The notes under the pieces: generated by a model | The model's database searches: none | What the model saw: the letters and a program-made list of their open reading frames with translations, nothing else | What the model was told of the DNA's origin: nothing | DNA from: Aspidapion aeneum | Lineage: Eukaryota > Arthropoda > Insecta > Coleoptera > Brentidae | NCBI GenBank assembly: GCA_963576565.1 | Contig: OY755042.1 | Span: 6,472,372-6,536,371, forward strand | Length of the DNA: 64,000 bases | Reading direction: 5' to 3' | Made by a program: the position numbers and the translations under genes | In this document: in pieces, positions 21,974 through 31,399 of the stretch | Layout of the letters: every line of letters begins with the position of its first letter | Position numbering within the stretch: position 1 is the stretch's first letter

Positions 21974-22453
21974 TGTTGCTATTTTGAGGTTGGTAGAGCA
22001 GCGGGACTGTAAGCGCTGGCCGTTTTATAAAATCTGGGTGCAAAAATCCTTAAAAGGACGATGTAAAAATACTAATTTCTCCGAGCCACACAAAGACAAT
22101 ATAGAGGATTGGCACTCACCTTTTCAGCTGTTTCCGTCCAGAGGAGCTCCTCTCGCTGGCCCAGTCGTTGCAGTCGATCCACACTAGAATCACTTGTTTG
22201 TGTAATGGTTTAGTTTGATTTTCTAAGAATTTTATTGGATTTTTTGGTTAATAGAATTTATCACCATGCTGCGTGGTGATCTCGATAAAATACGACAGAC
22301 GAATCTTTTTTTGGTTACGCCTTTTTGCGCAGATTCATTTTCCGTAGATGGCGCTGGCGTTTTGCTTGTGCCAATCAAATTGAAATTGTGTGGGTTTTCC
22401 GAATACGGGAATTTGGCGCAAAATTTGAATTTAAAATTAAAGTTGCACGAACA
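21974..22453 (-). repeat. BEL copy 1, 5' LTR
   Basis: 480 bp, the same as the 3' LTR except for one 3 bp indel. Confidence 0.93.
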
Positions 22454-22458
22454 GTAAT

Positions 22459-22614
22459 TAACACGCCATTTTTCTCGGCGGTCGTGAAAGGATCTCTCTG
22501 ATTCTTGTTGCGCATGTCTCATTTTAAAAGAACCGCGAACTAACATGAGGTACTTTTGGAATTTGAGGTCAAACCAATTTCAGCATAAAACCAAACGGCA
22601 TTGAGTAATGGATC
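22459..22614. other. Short intron 3 stretch between BEL and a MITE
   Basis: Nothing recognised. The minus-strand open frame that crosses it is an extension out of the LTR. Confidence 0.5.
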
Positions 22615-23171
22615 GTTCATACTCGTCTTTTGTCTTGGTTTAGTCATATGTCTTGTCATAAGAAAGTTAAAACCACTGTTTCTTATGGGAGTTTTCATAC
22701 AATGCTTTTGCTTTTGATTAGTCTTTGTCTTAAGAGTTGCCAACTTTCAATCCTTAGGAGAACGACTAAGACGAGTGACAGACATCAGCTGATATTTGTT
22801 GTTTTTTTTACAGGGCGTCCGAAGAGCGCAAGCGCGCGGCCGAAATTTTGAATTTACCGCCATTAATCATGTTTTTAACAGAAAATCTCAACATAACCTC
22901 AAAATTTTATTTGTTTTTATTTTCTTTTTCGCTTTTGTTCTTTCGTGTCTGTGTTTCGTGCACAAATTAGGTTAAATAAGATTGTTTTGTGTAGAAAATG
23001 ACTTTTGAAAAGGGGCCTTTTTATTGAAATTGAATTTTTTTTTCAGTGGGTTATGACTAAGACTAATCAAAAACAAAAGACGAGTATGAACAGCCGATTT
23101 TGTTTAAGACAGCTAAGACTAATCAAAGGACAAAGACTAATCAAAAACAAAAGACTAAGACGAGTATGAAC
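22615..23171. mobile_element. Probable MITE with GTTCATACTCGTC ends
   Basis: GTTCATACTCGTCTTTTG at the left is matched in reverse complement at the right end (23150-23171, with a 3 base gap). The right part also holds several direct copies of AAGACTAATCAAA and an inner copy of GACGAGTATGAACA near 23080. No frame of note. Target-site duplication not identified. It ends 40 bases before exon 4. Confidence 0.5.
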
Positions 23172-23214
23172 AATACTTAAGAGTAGGAAGTAATCTTTAA
23201 ATTTACATTTTAAG

Positions 23215-23360
23215 GCTGCATGGGACAATTCTTGGCCAGTCCATTCTTTTTGATAAAAACGCACCTTCAGGCACAGGCCAATACTGCTATTGCTGTAGGC
23301 CACCAACATAACCACACGAGCCCGTGGAAAGCTCTTGGAGGAATCTATAGAGATAATGGG
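23215..23360 (+). CDS. Mitochondrial carrier, SLC25A34/35-like, exon 4
   Basis: Begins after ATTTTAAG and completes the split Gly codon. It codes the second carrier repeat with SPFFLIKTHLQAQ, the subfamily form of the second signature (aromatic instead of the acidic residue), then AVGHQHNHTSPWKALGGIY and RDNG. VGHQ followed by a short loop before the next helix is characteristic of SLC25A34/35. It ends on a codon boundary at GGG|GTAAGC. Intron 3 before it is 11.4 kb. The acceptor tract is weak in pyrimidines, but phase and homology both support it. Confidence 0.9.
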
Positions 23361-23394
23361 GTAAGCATTCTCTATAAAGTTGTACACTCACAAT

Positions 23395-23545
23395 TTCCCG
23401 GAAGGAGGGTGTTATCATCCCACTTAAGAAAAAGGAGAATTCTAAGTTACGCCTACAAAATATTCTCCAACATTCTCCCCATACACCGAGGAGATCATCG
23501 GAGACTACCAATGCGGATTCAGAAGTGGAAGATCAACCAAGGCCA
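23395..23545 (+). pseudogene. LINE reverse transcriptase scrap
   Basis: Reads in part as EEIIGDYQCGFRSGRSTKA, the Q-x-G-F-R-x-G-R-S-T motif of non-LTR reverse transcriptases, preceded by a frame-broken stretch resembling the upstream domain (CCCGGAAGGAGGGTG onwards). Only about 150 bases remain. It lies 35 bases past the donor of carrier exon 4 and abuts a family C repeat. Confidence 0.6.
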
Positions 23546-24151
23546 ACACAAAAATAGAGGCCACGACCCTGAAAAAATCAGCTGTTCTCCCGGGGCTGAA
23601 TTTTACATTGGGTCTTATGGGAGGTCAGACGTTTTTTTATGATATTTTCAAAATGGCACTACAGATTTCCGCAAAATTTCAGTGAAATATTCTCAGACAC
23701 CATCCCGATATTCCACCAAAGGTTTGTAAGGAAGCAACATGATTAAAAGGTTAAAATCTTTAAGATTTAGCATTCCTTATTTTGAATTCAAACTACCCGC
23801 CATGTACCACATGTCAACTGTTATATTTGACATGTATTTGACTTTGTCATCTGTGATTGTCACATTGGCTCCTGCTTTAAACTTAATTTTTGTGTGAGCT
23901 ATTGAAGCGGCTATAAAAAATTTGGGCTTACTAGACATTAAAAAAAAATTGTTCTGCCAGAATAAAGTAAAAACAATCTCAAAAACGGCTTTATATAACA
24001 AAAAAACAAATATCCATGAACCGTCATTCCAACTTCAAAATTTTAAAGACAATCAGCTGTGTCGTAACGCGACCATCAAAAAAAAATCAGCCCCGGATGT
24101 GACGTCAACAAAGTGGAGGATCGTGGCCCGTCCATTTTGATAGCCCTGGAT
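23545..24151 (-). repeat. Family C repeat, inverted copy
   Basis: Reverse complement of 7405-8010 with minor differences. Shared landmarks are GGGGCTGATTTTTTTTTGATGG, TGTCAAATATAACAGTTG and GGTGTCTGAGAATATTTCAC. It begins with GGCCAACACAAAAATAGAGG and ends with TTTTGATAGCCCTG. Outer bases CAGGG...CCCTG suggest a DNA transposon, but no duplication was confirmed. Confidence 0.7.
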
Positions 24152-24690
24152 CAACAACTGACCAGCTATTTACTATACGTCAGATTCTAGAGAAATGTTG
24201 GGAGTTTAACAAAAACTTGCAGACCCTGTTCAAAGTAAGGTCACTCATCGTAAAGCAAGCTTTAAAGTTAGCGAAGCCTGACATTGATTTTCTGTTTTTG
24301 GAAGTGTTTTCCTCCGTTTCGCATTGGCGGCTCGTTCTTATTTTAAAAATGTGGTTTTCATACATTCTAAAGATTTATATGATAATAATAATAACGTTTC
24401 AAGATAGTTTTCAGCATAAATGTTATTTCTAAATACATAAATGTTTATAGTTTAGGTACGTCCAGACTGTGTAAAGGAAGGAGGAAAACATGTCAAAAAT
24501 AATAACCAAAAAATAGAAAATCAATGTCAGGCTTCGCTTTCTATAAAGCTTGAATTTACGATTACAAAATTACAAAGGACTTTCCTTTGTTCAAAGACTT
24601 TGAAATTATATGAGTGTCATTAGGGTAGGTTGTGAGAAGCTATGGAAGAACTTGGGAGCCAGCAAAAACTGATTCGACTGTGTAGATTGT
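24152..24690. other. Intron 4 stretch without recognisable features
   Basis: AT-rich. Open frames here are under 75 residues and unlike known families. Confidence 0.5.
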
Positions 24691-24692
24691 GC

Positions 24693-24956
24693 CTAAAGAG
24701 GGCAAAGAGCTTTCCTATCAAGAGAGGCCTCAATTCTCTTTTTCACTAGCTTACCATGGACTCTTGAAATAGTACTAAGCACAGCGATTCCTCCATAATT
24801 AACACATACGTCTCTACTTCCCTTCTTATGTATCGTTGTTTTCCATTCTTCTGGCAAACTTTCTCCATTAATGCATTTCTGGAACAAGCTAGTTAATCCT
24901 TTTTGTTTGAAACTCGTAGACAATGACTGAGTAGAAATAAAATTTCGGACTTCCAT
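24693..24956 (-). pseudogene. LINE reverse transcriptase fragment
   Basis: The 87-residue minus-strand frame contains SLFQKCINGESLPEEWK, then IHKKGSRDVCVNYGGIAVLS, matching the early part of a LINE reverse transcriptase (W-K-x-x-x-I-x-x-I-H-K-K-G ... N-Y-R-G-I). It is related to the LINE at 49624-51105, which has QCINGHPVPDDWK and IHKKGNKLDCNNYRGIS. It has G for R in the NYRGI motif. Both ends are truncated. The Penelope-like element joins it at about 24957. Confidence 0.75.
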
Positions 24957-24977
24957 TGTCTTTATTTATTTTAAACA

Positions 24978-25015
24978 CGACGTTTCGGTTAGTCAGTATC
25001 TCTAACCGTTTTCAA
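24978..25015 (-). ncRNA. Hammerhead-ribozyme-like motif in PLE 3' region (degenerate)
   Basis: On the minus strand CTTGAAAAC is followed by the stem GGTTAG / CTAACC (loop AGATACTGA) and then GAAACGTCG. Penelope-like elements are known to carry hammerhead motifs with CUGANGA, stem II, GAAAC and a GUC cleavage site. Here the stem and GAAAC-GTC are present but the CUGANGA core is not canonical. It is therefore at best a decayed ribozyme. Confidence 0.3.
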
Positions 25016-25050
25016 GTGTAAACTAAACAATCTAGTCTCTAGGCTACTAC

Positions 25051-26933
25051 TTATACGACTTGGTATGCAGTCAGGTGTGACGGACCGCCCCACTTTTTAA
25101 TCCTAAGACGCCTTAGGAGTGGTTTCCATATATTTGGTATGTCTGTGCTTGGTTGACTAAAAACTTCTTTATTCTGCATTATAAACGCAGCTTCAATAAA
25201 CTTTCGTTTCCGCCAATGCGACTCCTGATGCAAAACTTTAGCTTCCGACCACTGAATCCTATGATCATTTGACCATGCATGTTCCGCTAAACCGGATTTT
25301 TCAATATCCCCTAATTGGGTACTTTTTAGATGTTCATTTACTCTAACCCGGAAAGGGCGTTTCGTTTCACCTACATATGATTTACCACACTCACACGAGA
25401 TTTGGTAAATACATTCCTTATTATTTGAGGGATTTTCTGGTTTTGTTTTAGTTACAAAACTCCTTATCGTATTTCCCGACGAAAATACTGTTTTTATATT
25501 ATAGTGCTTGGCTATTCGTCTTATGTTTTCTGAAATCCCTTGAATATATGGAATGTTATTAACACCCAACGGATTATTACTTTGGGAATTTGTTACATTT
25601 GGTTTGTTTTTAATTTTAGAGATCGTTGAGTTTATTAATTTTTCTGAATGACCATTCTGATGTAAGTCCTTTTTAATGTTCTTAATTTCTGTCATTAATT
25701 CTTCATTATTACTACAAATATTTACGGCTCTTAAATATAAACTTCTTATAACTCCTTGTTTTGTAGCAACAGAATGATTAGACTTAAAATTTAGGTACTG
25801 TCCCGTGTGTGTAGCTTTCCTATATACAGTGGTTTGAATGTTTCTGTCTAATCGTTTGACAAGAACATCCAAAAAAGGTAAGGCCGAATCCTTTTCAATT
25901 TCCATGGTGCATTTGATTGTTGGTCGAATACCGTTTAGATGGTGTAGAAAATTCTGTAGTTCGTCATCATTTTCCGGCCATATAATAAATGTGTCATCCA
26001 TGTATCGTAGCCATAGTTTTGGTTTGACTCTTGCTGTGTTGATCGCATGGCCCTCGAACCACTCCATGTAGATGTTTGCTACCACTGGTGAAAGAGACGA
26101 ACCCATCGGAAGTCCATCATTTTGCGCGTAAAACTTATCTTTCACTTGAAAGTAAGAGTTACGGAGACAGAGCTCCAACAGATCCATCACCCCCTCCACT
26201 GATAGCGTTGTTCTTTCGTGAAGTGTATCATCAGTTTGTAATTTGCTTTTGATGATACTGAGTGACTCATTTATTGGCACGTTGGTTGGTGTACAGACTT
26301 TCTACATCAAAACTTACAAATCTATCGTCGGGATCTAATTTAATCCCTTTTAAAACCTCGACAAAATGTTCCGAGTTTTTGACGAAAGATTCGGACTTAC
26401 CCTGTAGTGGTTGAATTATCCAACAAAAACCTCGACAAAGTGCTGGTCGGTGAGTCCCTGGAGCTAGTAATTGGTCGCAGTGGTATCTCCTTCTTATGGA
26501 TCTTTGGCAGTCCATAAAAATGTGGTCCCTTAGTGTGGTGTGGAGTCAGGCGGGATCTAACAGCGTCCGGGATATTTTTAGCATACTTCTTCAAAGTCCT
26601 GTAGATGCGTCCTTCTATGGTGGTGGTTGGATCTTTGGGTAGTTGCTTGTCGTTCCCTTTCTCCAGAACTTCTTCGATCTTTTTGTCGTAAGTCTCGACA
26701 TCAATAATCACCGTTGCGTTTCCTTTGTCGGCAGGTAGAATCTTGATTGATTTGTCAGCCTGTAGGTTCTTGATTGCCCGTTGTTCTTGACTGGTGATGT
26801 TTGCCTTTTGTTGCTTCTTTCTGTTCAAGGTTGTTCTTACTTTATGGCGAAACTCGTCAGCATCGGGTTGAGGTAGACTAACGGTCTCTATTGCCGCAAT
26901 AATGTCCAGTGCAAGTGTAGGTGCAACAGGCAA
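25051..26933 (-). pseudogene. PLE polyprotein: RT and GIY-YIG endonuclease
   Basis: Three overlapping minus-strand frames. The first (26933-26397) holds an N-terminal region with ILPADKGNATVIIDVETY, then YGLPKIHK and PLRPITSSRDSPT. The second (about 26515-26267) has GKSESFVKNS and the catalytic motif A region VSFDVESLYTN. The third (26280-25051, 409 residues) has QNDGLPMGSSLSP, motif C RYMDDTF, a linker, and the endonuclease IYQISCECGKSYVGETKR...EH. One break lies near 26410-26430. The other, just after SLYTN, is a 4 bp duplication (CCAA twice, near 26285). Catalytic residues look intact in each piece, so decay is recent. The last frame ends in a natural stop at 25051. Confidence 0.88.
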
Positions 26934-26942
26934 CGACAGAAG

Positions 26943-27320
26943 ATAAGTTTAACTCACCGAGAAAAACTTAAGAAACTACAGACACGCACTCCAGATAGAG
27001 CAAACTCAACAGCACCAAGCACTATAGTGAACATCTCCAAAAGGAATCTGAGCACCTGATAAGAATTGGTACTCAGTAAGGGAATTAAGTTCGCCATTGC
27101 ACCGACACAGACACTCGACATTATTGCGGCAACCCGATGCTGACGAGTTTCGCCATAAAGTAAGAACAACCTTGGATAGAAAGAAGCAACAAAAGGCAAA
27201 CATCACCAGCCAAGAACAACGGGCAATCAAGAACCTACTGGCTGACAAATCAATCAAGATTCTACCTGCCGACAAAGGAAACGCCACGGTGATTATGGAT
27301 GTCGAGACTTACGTCTTGTA
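26943..27320 (+). pseudogene. PLE 5' fragment, inverted relative to the main copy
   Basis: Plus-strand copy of the PLE N-terminal region. It contains TLDIIAA near 27112, PDADEFRHKVRTTLDRKKQQ, and ILPADKGNATVIMDVETY ending at about 27315. The corresponding segment of the minus-strand PLE differs by only a few residues (R/K and I/M changes). It also contains about 150 bases of upstream PLE sequence (near 26990-27110) that the minus copy lacks. The two copies are head to head, joined near 26940. Confidence 0.85.
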
Positions 27321-27460
27321 ATTTTTTTTTTATATTCCAGTTATTCTAACTTAATCAAGTACATAGTTAACAAAGCAAAAACTCAAGAAAATTAAAAATT
27401 TATTAAAGATTTATTTTATTAAAGATATTGTGTTTTTGATGTGCATCTATTACCAAAAAA

Positions 27461-27808
27461 ATATTTTTGTGCCAAGTTGGCCTTGCGTCTAATTGGCCCG
27501 TTGCTCAGTTGGCTGCTCCCGGTTGTCCTAGACTGCATAGCTATTGACTGCGCCCAGTCTTTGTTTTTTAATTTTACCATAGTGGCATCTACCGGATTCT
27601 TTGATTACTACTATGTACTGGTGTAACTTACTGTATATTTTTGTGCCAAGTTGGCCTTGCGTCTATTTGGCCCGTGGCTCAGTTGGCTGCTCCCGGTTGT
27701 CCTAGACTGGATAGCTATTGACTGCGCCCAGTCTTTGTTTTTTCATTTTACCATAGTGGCATCTACCGGATTCTTTGATTACTACTATGTACTGGTGTAA
27801 TTTACTGT
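27461..27808 (+). repeat. Tandem duplication, two units of 174 bp
   Basis: Units start at 27461 and 27635 and are nearly identical (TGCCAAGTTGGCCTTGCG ... TACTATGTACTGGTGTAA), with a handful of substitutions. Non-coding. It ends about 110 bases before carrier exon 5. Confidence 0.9.
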
Positions 27809-27921
27809 ATACATTAAATCCAGGTTGGGCCCAATCTTGTTAATTATCTTTCACTAAGGCTCTTGTTCCTCCAATCCACTGGTCATAAGATTTTGCAAAA
27901 TGTTTTTTTTTTAATCGGCAG

Positions 27922-28147
27922 GTCGGAGGACTCTTTCGAGGTGCAACTGCTTCAGTTCCCAGAATACTTGTTGGTGGTCCCGTACAGCTGATCTCCTTCG
28001 AATACGCCAAAATACATTTGGAAAAATACAAATACATCAACGATAGGCCAGTTCTTAAATCGTTTTTGGGTAGTATGGTCGGTGGAGCGGCACTCACCAT
28101 AGTTGGAACACCCTTTGATCTCATCTTGACAAGGATTTACAACCAAC
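27922..28147 (+). CDS. Mitochondrial carrier, SLC25A34/35-like, exon 5
   Basis: Acceptor TTTTAATCGGCAG|GTCGGA on a codon boundary. It codes VGGLFRGATASVPRILVGG, then PVQLISFEYAKIHLEKY, then helix 5 with LGSMVGGAALTIVGTPFDLI, and the third carrier signature TPFDLILTRIYNQ. PFD followed by TRxYNQ is the distinctive third-repeat form of SLC25A34/35. It ends after one base of a Pro codon at C|GTAAGT. The longest exon of the gene (226 bases). Confidence 0.92.
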
Positions 28148-28190
28148 GTAAGTATTATCGCCCTAGCTATAATAATTGCAGAATCAGTAT

Positions 28191-28220
28191 CGGTTCGGTT
28201 CGGTTCGGTTCGGTTCGGTT
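28191..28220. repeat. (CGGTT)n pentanucleotide microsatellite
   Basis: Six perfect units of CGGTT, 43 bases past the exon 5 donor. Complement of the run at 3285-3315. Confidence 0.9.
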
Positions 28221-28317
28221 CATTCATAACCTCAGTGCAATACAGTAATTTTTTGTGAATAGATTAATAGACAATGAAATATATACGAAATAACTAGAGA
28301 TCATTGTTTATAGATAT

Positions 28318-28461
28318 AAAGTGCGCAGAATTGCCATTAAAATCAACGAATGTCTGTTCTATTTTCTCTTGTAGAATTTGAATTGTTTCCAGCCTGTTCA
28401 AATTCTACAAGAGAAAATAGAACAGACATTCGTCGATCTCAATGGGAATTCTTCGCACTTT
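28318..28461. repeat. Palindrome with about 65 bp arms
   Basis: Arms 28318-28382 and 28398-28461 are reverse complements apart from a few mismatches (ATTCTACAAGAGAAAATAG and its complement). The spacer is 15 bases. The right arm is the left end of family A copy 2, so the palindrome is an inverted duplication of that repeat's end. Confidence 0.8.
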
Positions 28462-28903
28462 ATCTATTAAGCTATTCACAGAAAATTTATTAGAATTATT
28501 GAAAATTGTAATAATAATCAAGGAGGCAATGTAGAAAATTATCAATAAAGTATTAGATCTTTATTTTTTCAAAAAAAAATTGTTATATTTTTTGCTTTTA
28601 CTGGCTTGCGGCGTCACACATTACTGCGGTACCACAGATGGTAAAACAAAAGCAACAGCATCACTTTTTGTGTCAATGCGATTGTCTTTTCCATGGCTGA
28701 AACTTATTTTTTTTTTAATTTTAAATATAGGGTGTTCAATTTAAAAAAAAAACCATCAACCTGTCAAATTTTGACATTTAGAAGAAAAAAATACATTCTG
28801 ACCCTAAGATTCTTAAACTTCGTAACAAATTATGAATATTTTGATGTCTATTGAAATAAACATTTTAGATATGGTGTAAAAATATACGGGAAAACCCTGT
28901 ACA
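28398..28903 (+). repeat. Interspersed repeat family A, copy 2
   Basis: Same orientation and order of landmarks as 4041-4493, with indels and moderate divergence. Non-coding. Lies in intron 5. Confidence 0.7.
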
Positions 28904-29754
28904 TATATCAGTGGCTTAACTAGAGGGTGATAGGGTGTTTCGCTTTAGGTAGCAGTTCTTGGGAGCGATAAAACTCAGAAAGAAATTAAAAATAACATAC
29001 AGAGCGATAAAAAATGTTTATTGGAAAAAATTAGATTTTTGTCTAATATTCCAAAAGCAAGGGAGGTAGCCTAATTTTTTTTAGCCATGATAATAGCCAC
29101 TTTTTTTTCAAGAATTAAGTAATATAGTCAGTTTTAAATAACTTTTTTTTTGTCTTTTCCTTTTTCGGACATGTTTTTAAACAACGACTATTATGTTTAT
29201 TTTGCCAAAAAGTATATCTTAGTGCCAAAAACTGAGTACCAGTAGAACTAGATACGATGATTTTCTTAAGGAGAAATTTCATTTAAAAAAAAAGTGTTTT
29301 TGAGCGTAAAAAACAAATATCTTAGAAGTTTAATAATTTTTTTTGTTTGTAAAATATTGTAGACATTAAGCACCCAAAGAGCTCTACTCTTACCACGTTT
29401 TGTTAAACTGACATTATTTTGAAATAATAAAAAATAAAAACCAAAACATAAAAAAAGTAACGGTTTTTTCAATTTTTCTTGAACATTTTAAGGTTATGTA
29501 AAAAATTACATTTACAAAAGTTTTAGAAAATCGCAATAATACGATTCCCTATCTCTTTTTACCCCCCGAAACCTAACCCGCAACGCCCCGGCTCACGCAT
29601 TGATTTTTTTAACTTCGTTTTTCGCCACTTTACAATTTCCAATGCTCCGTCCTGTTAATAATTTTCTTTTTTTTTGCCTTAAAATATGGCCTAAAAGGAC
29701 AAATAAAAAATCGTCTAAGATCATAAAGGAAAATCGCATAACAGTCCTATGTAA
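28904..29754. other. Intron 5 stretch without recognisable features
   Basis: AT-rich with T-runs. One 68-residue minus frame (29266-29472) is rich in F/L/K and looks fortuitous. Confidence 0.5.
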
Positions 29755-30345
29755 AAAACGGAATTATTAATAACCGGACATTATCAAAAACGTCATTCAT
29801 CGAAACAAGACAAAAGCAAAATCGAAGTCTCTTATCAAAACCGGACAAAATCATAAAAATGGATGGCTCAGGCCCAGCTTCTGTCGTTGAAAATAAAGAA
29901 GATCGATTCTGATGTTATTGAAGCGTCCTTCACTGCAATTTCTTCCTACTGCCATGCCTTACGCCGTATCTACATAGGGATTGCTGTAGCACATACTGCA
30001 TCTTCATTAAGCAAGGCCGATCCTTAGAAAAAGGTCAGGTGTTCGGTTCGGTTAACACCGATTTCGACCTCTCAAAGAAAGTACAGGGGAGCTAATTAAA
30101 GGAAAAAACATACATTTTTATTTTTTTTATGTATTTTTGGGTTCAAAAATAACTTCCATGATACCGATTTAAATGAGAGGAAGAGAGACGTTGCTTATGC
30201 TAGGCCCGGCCCCTTTTTATTATTTTTTCCTCTTTATTTTGTCCGGTTTTGATAAAAGACGTTATACTAAACTTCGATTTTGCTCTTGTCTTGTTTTGAT
30301 GAATGACATTTTTGTATAATGTCCGGTTATTAATAATTCTGTTTT
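29755..30345. mobile_element. Foldback MITE with about 100 bp inverted arms
   Basis: Left arm 29755-29850 and right arm 30234-30345 are inverted copies: GAATTATTAATAACCGGACA against TGTCCGGTTATTAATAATTC, and ATCAAAACCGGACAAAAT against ATTTTGTCCGGTTTTGAT. A small insertion lies in the right arm. The 380-base centre is non-coding. Target-site duplication not identified. Confidence 0.7.
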
Positions 30346-30444
30346 TGATGTTGGACTACCATTTATTTATGATGTTGGATGATTTTGTTTTTGCAATTCA
30401 CGACGATGGCTAGGGATTCCAATTTACACCATGCATATTTATTT

Positions 30445-31015
30445 TAGCTCACATATATACTATAATATGGTAGTGTGAGCTATGGTGATCCTAATTTTTT
30501 CGAGAAAAAAAAGTTGCTCCGATTTCAAAAATTTTGATATATCTTTGCGTTTCAGATGATTTTAAAACATTTTTGCCGCGCCGGCGCCGTCTGTCTGTCT
30601 GTAACGAACAACGCGCAGAACTTAAAAACCGCTTGCCCGATTTTAATGAAATTTGGTACCTAGGCTGGGTCTTGGATCGAGATGGTCCCATTTAAAAATG
30701 AACAAAATCCACCGAACACAAGCCAACTAAAAGGGTGGGGGTAGATTTCAAAAATTAGAGTTTACGTGAAAATATGGCGGTAATTGAGTCTGGAGTTAAA
30801 CAAAATACATTTTGTTTTTTTTTAAAGAGTTTATAAGTAGATTTCAAATATTTGAGTTTAATTTAAAACATGGCTTGTGTGGTATTAAACGAAAGGTAAT
30901 TTAGTCTGGAGTTAAATAAAATATATTTCAGTTTTTAATTATATTAGCTCACACATACACTATAATTATAGTACCTAGTGTAAGCTTAGGGGCCCATATA
31001 TTGGCAGAGTATTTT
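30445..31015 (+). repeat. Interspersed repeat family D, copy 1
   Basis: Begins AGCTCACAT...TAGTGTGAGCTATGGTG, a small hairpin. It contains GTCTGTCTGTCTG then TAATGAAATTTGGTACCTAGG. It ends with TAGCTCACAC...TAAGCTTAGGGGCCCATATA then TTGGCAGAGTATTT. Related copies lie at 55941-56668 and, with a diverged left end, at 51721-52290. Non-coding. It ends 58 bases before carrier exon 6. Confidence 0.8.
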
Positions 31016-31073
31016 TAGCGTTTTGATTTTGGATTCTCACAACTCCTTTAAAATTATTATTATTATTTTTCAG

Positions 31074-31291
31074 CTACGGACTCCAACGGCAAAGGAACTA
31101 TGTATAAGAATTACATGGACTGTGTCATCAAAATTTACAAATCCGAAGGCGCACTCGGATTCTACAAGGGCATTGGGCCAATGTATCTCAGGATAGGACC
31201 CCATACGGTCCTGTGTTTGGTCTTTTGGGACAAATTGAAAGCCCTTCAAGTCAGGTGGTTTACACCGGACAGAATTCATCAGACACTTTAA
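31074..31291 (+). CDS. Mitochondrial carrier, SLC25A34/35-like, exon 6 (terminal)
   Basis: Acceptor TATTATTTTTCAG|CTACGG completes the split Pro codon (NQPTD). It codes TDSNGKGTMYKNYMDCVIKI, then YKSEGALGFYKGIGPMYLRI and GPHTVLCLVFWDKLKALQ, ending HQTL and TAA. GxxMYxxxxDxxxK, FYKGIG and RxGPHTxLxLxFWD are conserved last-repeat features of SLC25A34/35. The stop is at the expected distance after the last helix. Together with exons 1-5 this gives 927 bases with no frame break, so the gene looks functional despite heavy transposon load. Confidence 0.93.
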
Positions 31292-31370
31292 AGAATTTTC
31301 CTAAAAATAACTGAGATTTGTAAATGTTAATTAGGTCTCAAAAGTCTCAAAATGAAGCTTGTAAAATTGC

Positions 31371-31376
31371 AATAAA
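31371..31376 (+). terminator. Carrier gene polyadenylation signal candidate
   Basis: AATAAA lies 80 bases after the stop codon, in a GCAATAAAAATA context. Confidence 0.6.
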
Positions 31377-31399
31377 AATACTCTACGTCTTACTAATAG

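Larger units (their letters stand above)
15286..22453 (-). mobile_element. Full-length BEL/Pao LTR retrotransposon, copy 1
   Basis: 7168 bp element on the minus strand. LTRs of 483 and 480 bp start TG and end CA. It is flanked by the 5 bp duplication GTAAT (15281-15285 and 22454-22458), as expected for BEL/Pao integration. It has a primer-binding site candidate, a polypurine tract and one gag-pol frame broken by two nonsense codons. Read base by base, the two LTRs differ only by one 3 bp indel (GTCGTCC against GTCC near 15450), so insertion was recent. It sits antisense in intron 3 of the carrier gene. Confidence 0.95.
24958..26940 (-). mobile_element. Penelope-like element (PLE), frameshifted copy
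   Basis: Minus-strand retroelement with the PLE order: reverse transcriptase then a GIY-YIG endonuclease. The 3' end carries AAATAAATAAAG next to a LINE scrap. Its 5' end meets a head-to-head second copy of its own 5' region (26943-27320, plus strand). Such inverted partial duplication is common for Penelope-like elements. It lies in carrier intron 4. Confidence 0.9.

Noticed and set aside
27461..27808. Direct repeats considered as a CRISPR-like array
   Set aside because: Units are 174 bp, adjacent, without spacers, in an insect intron.
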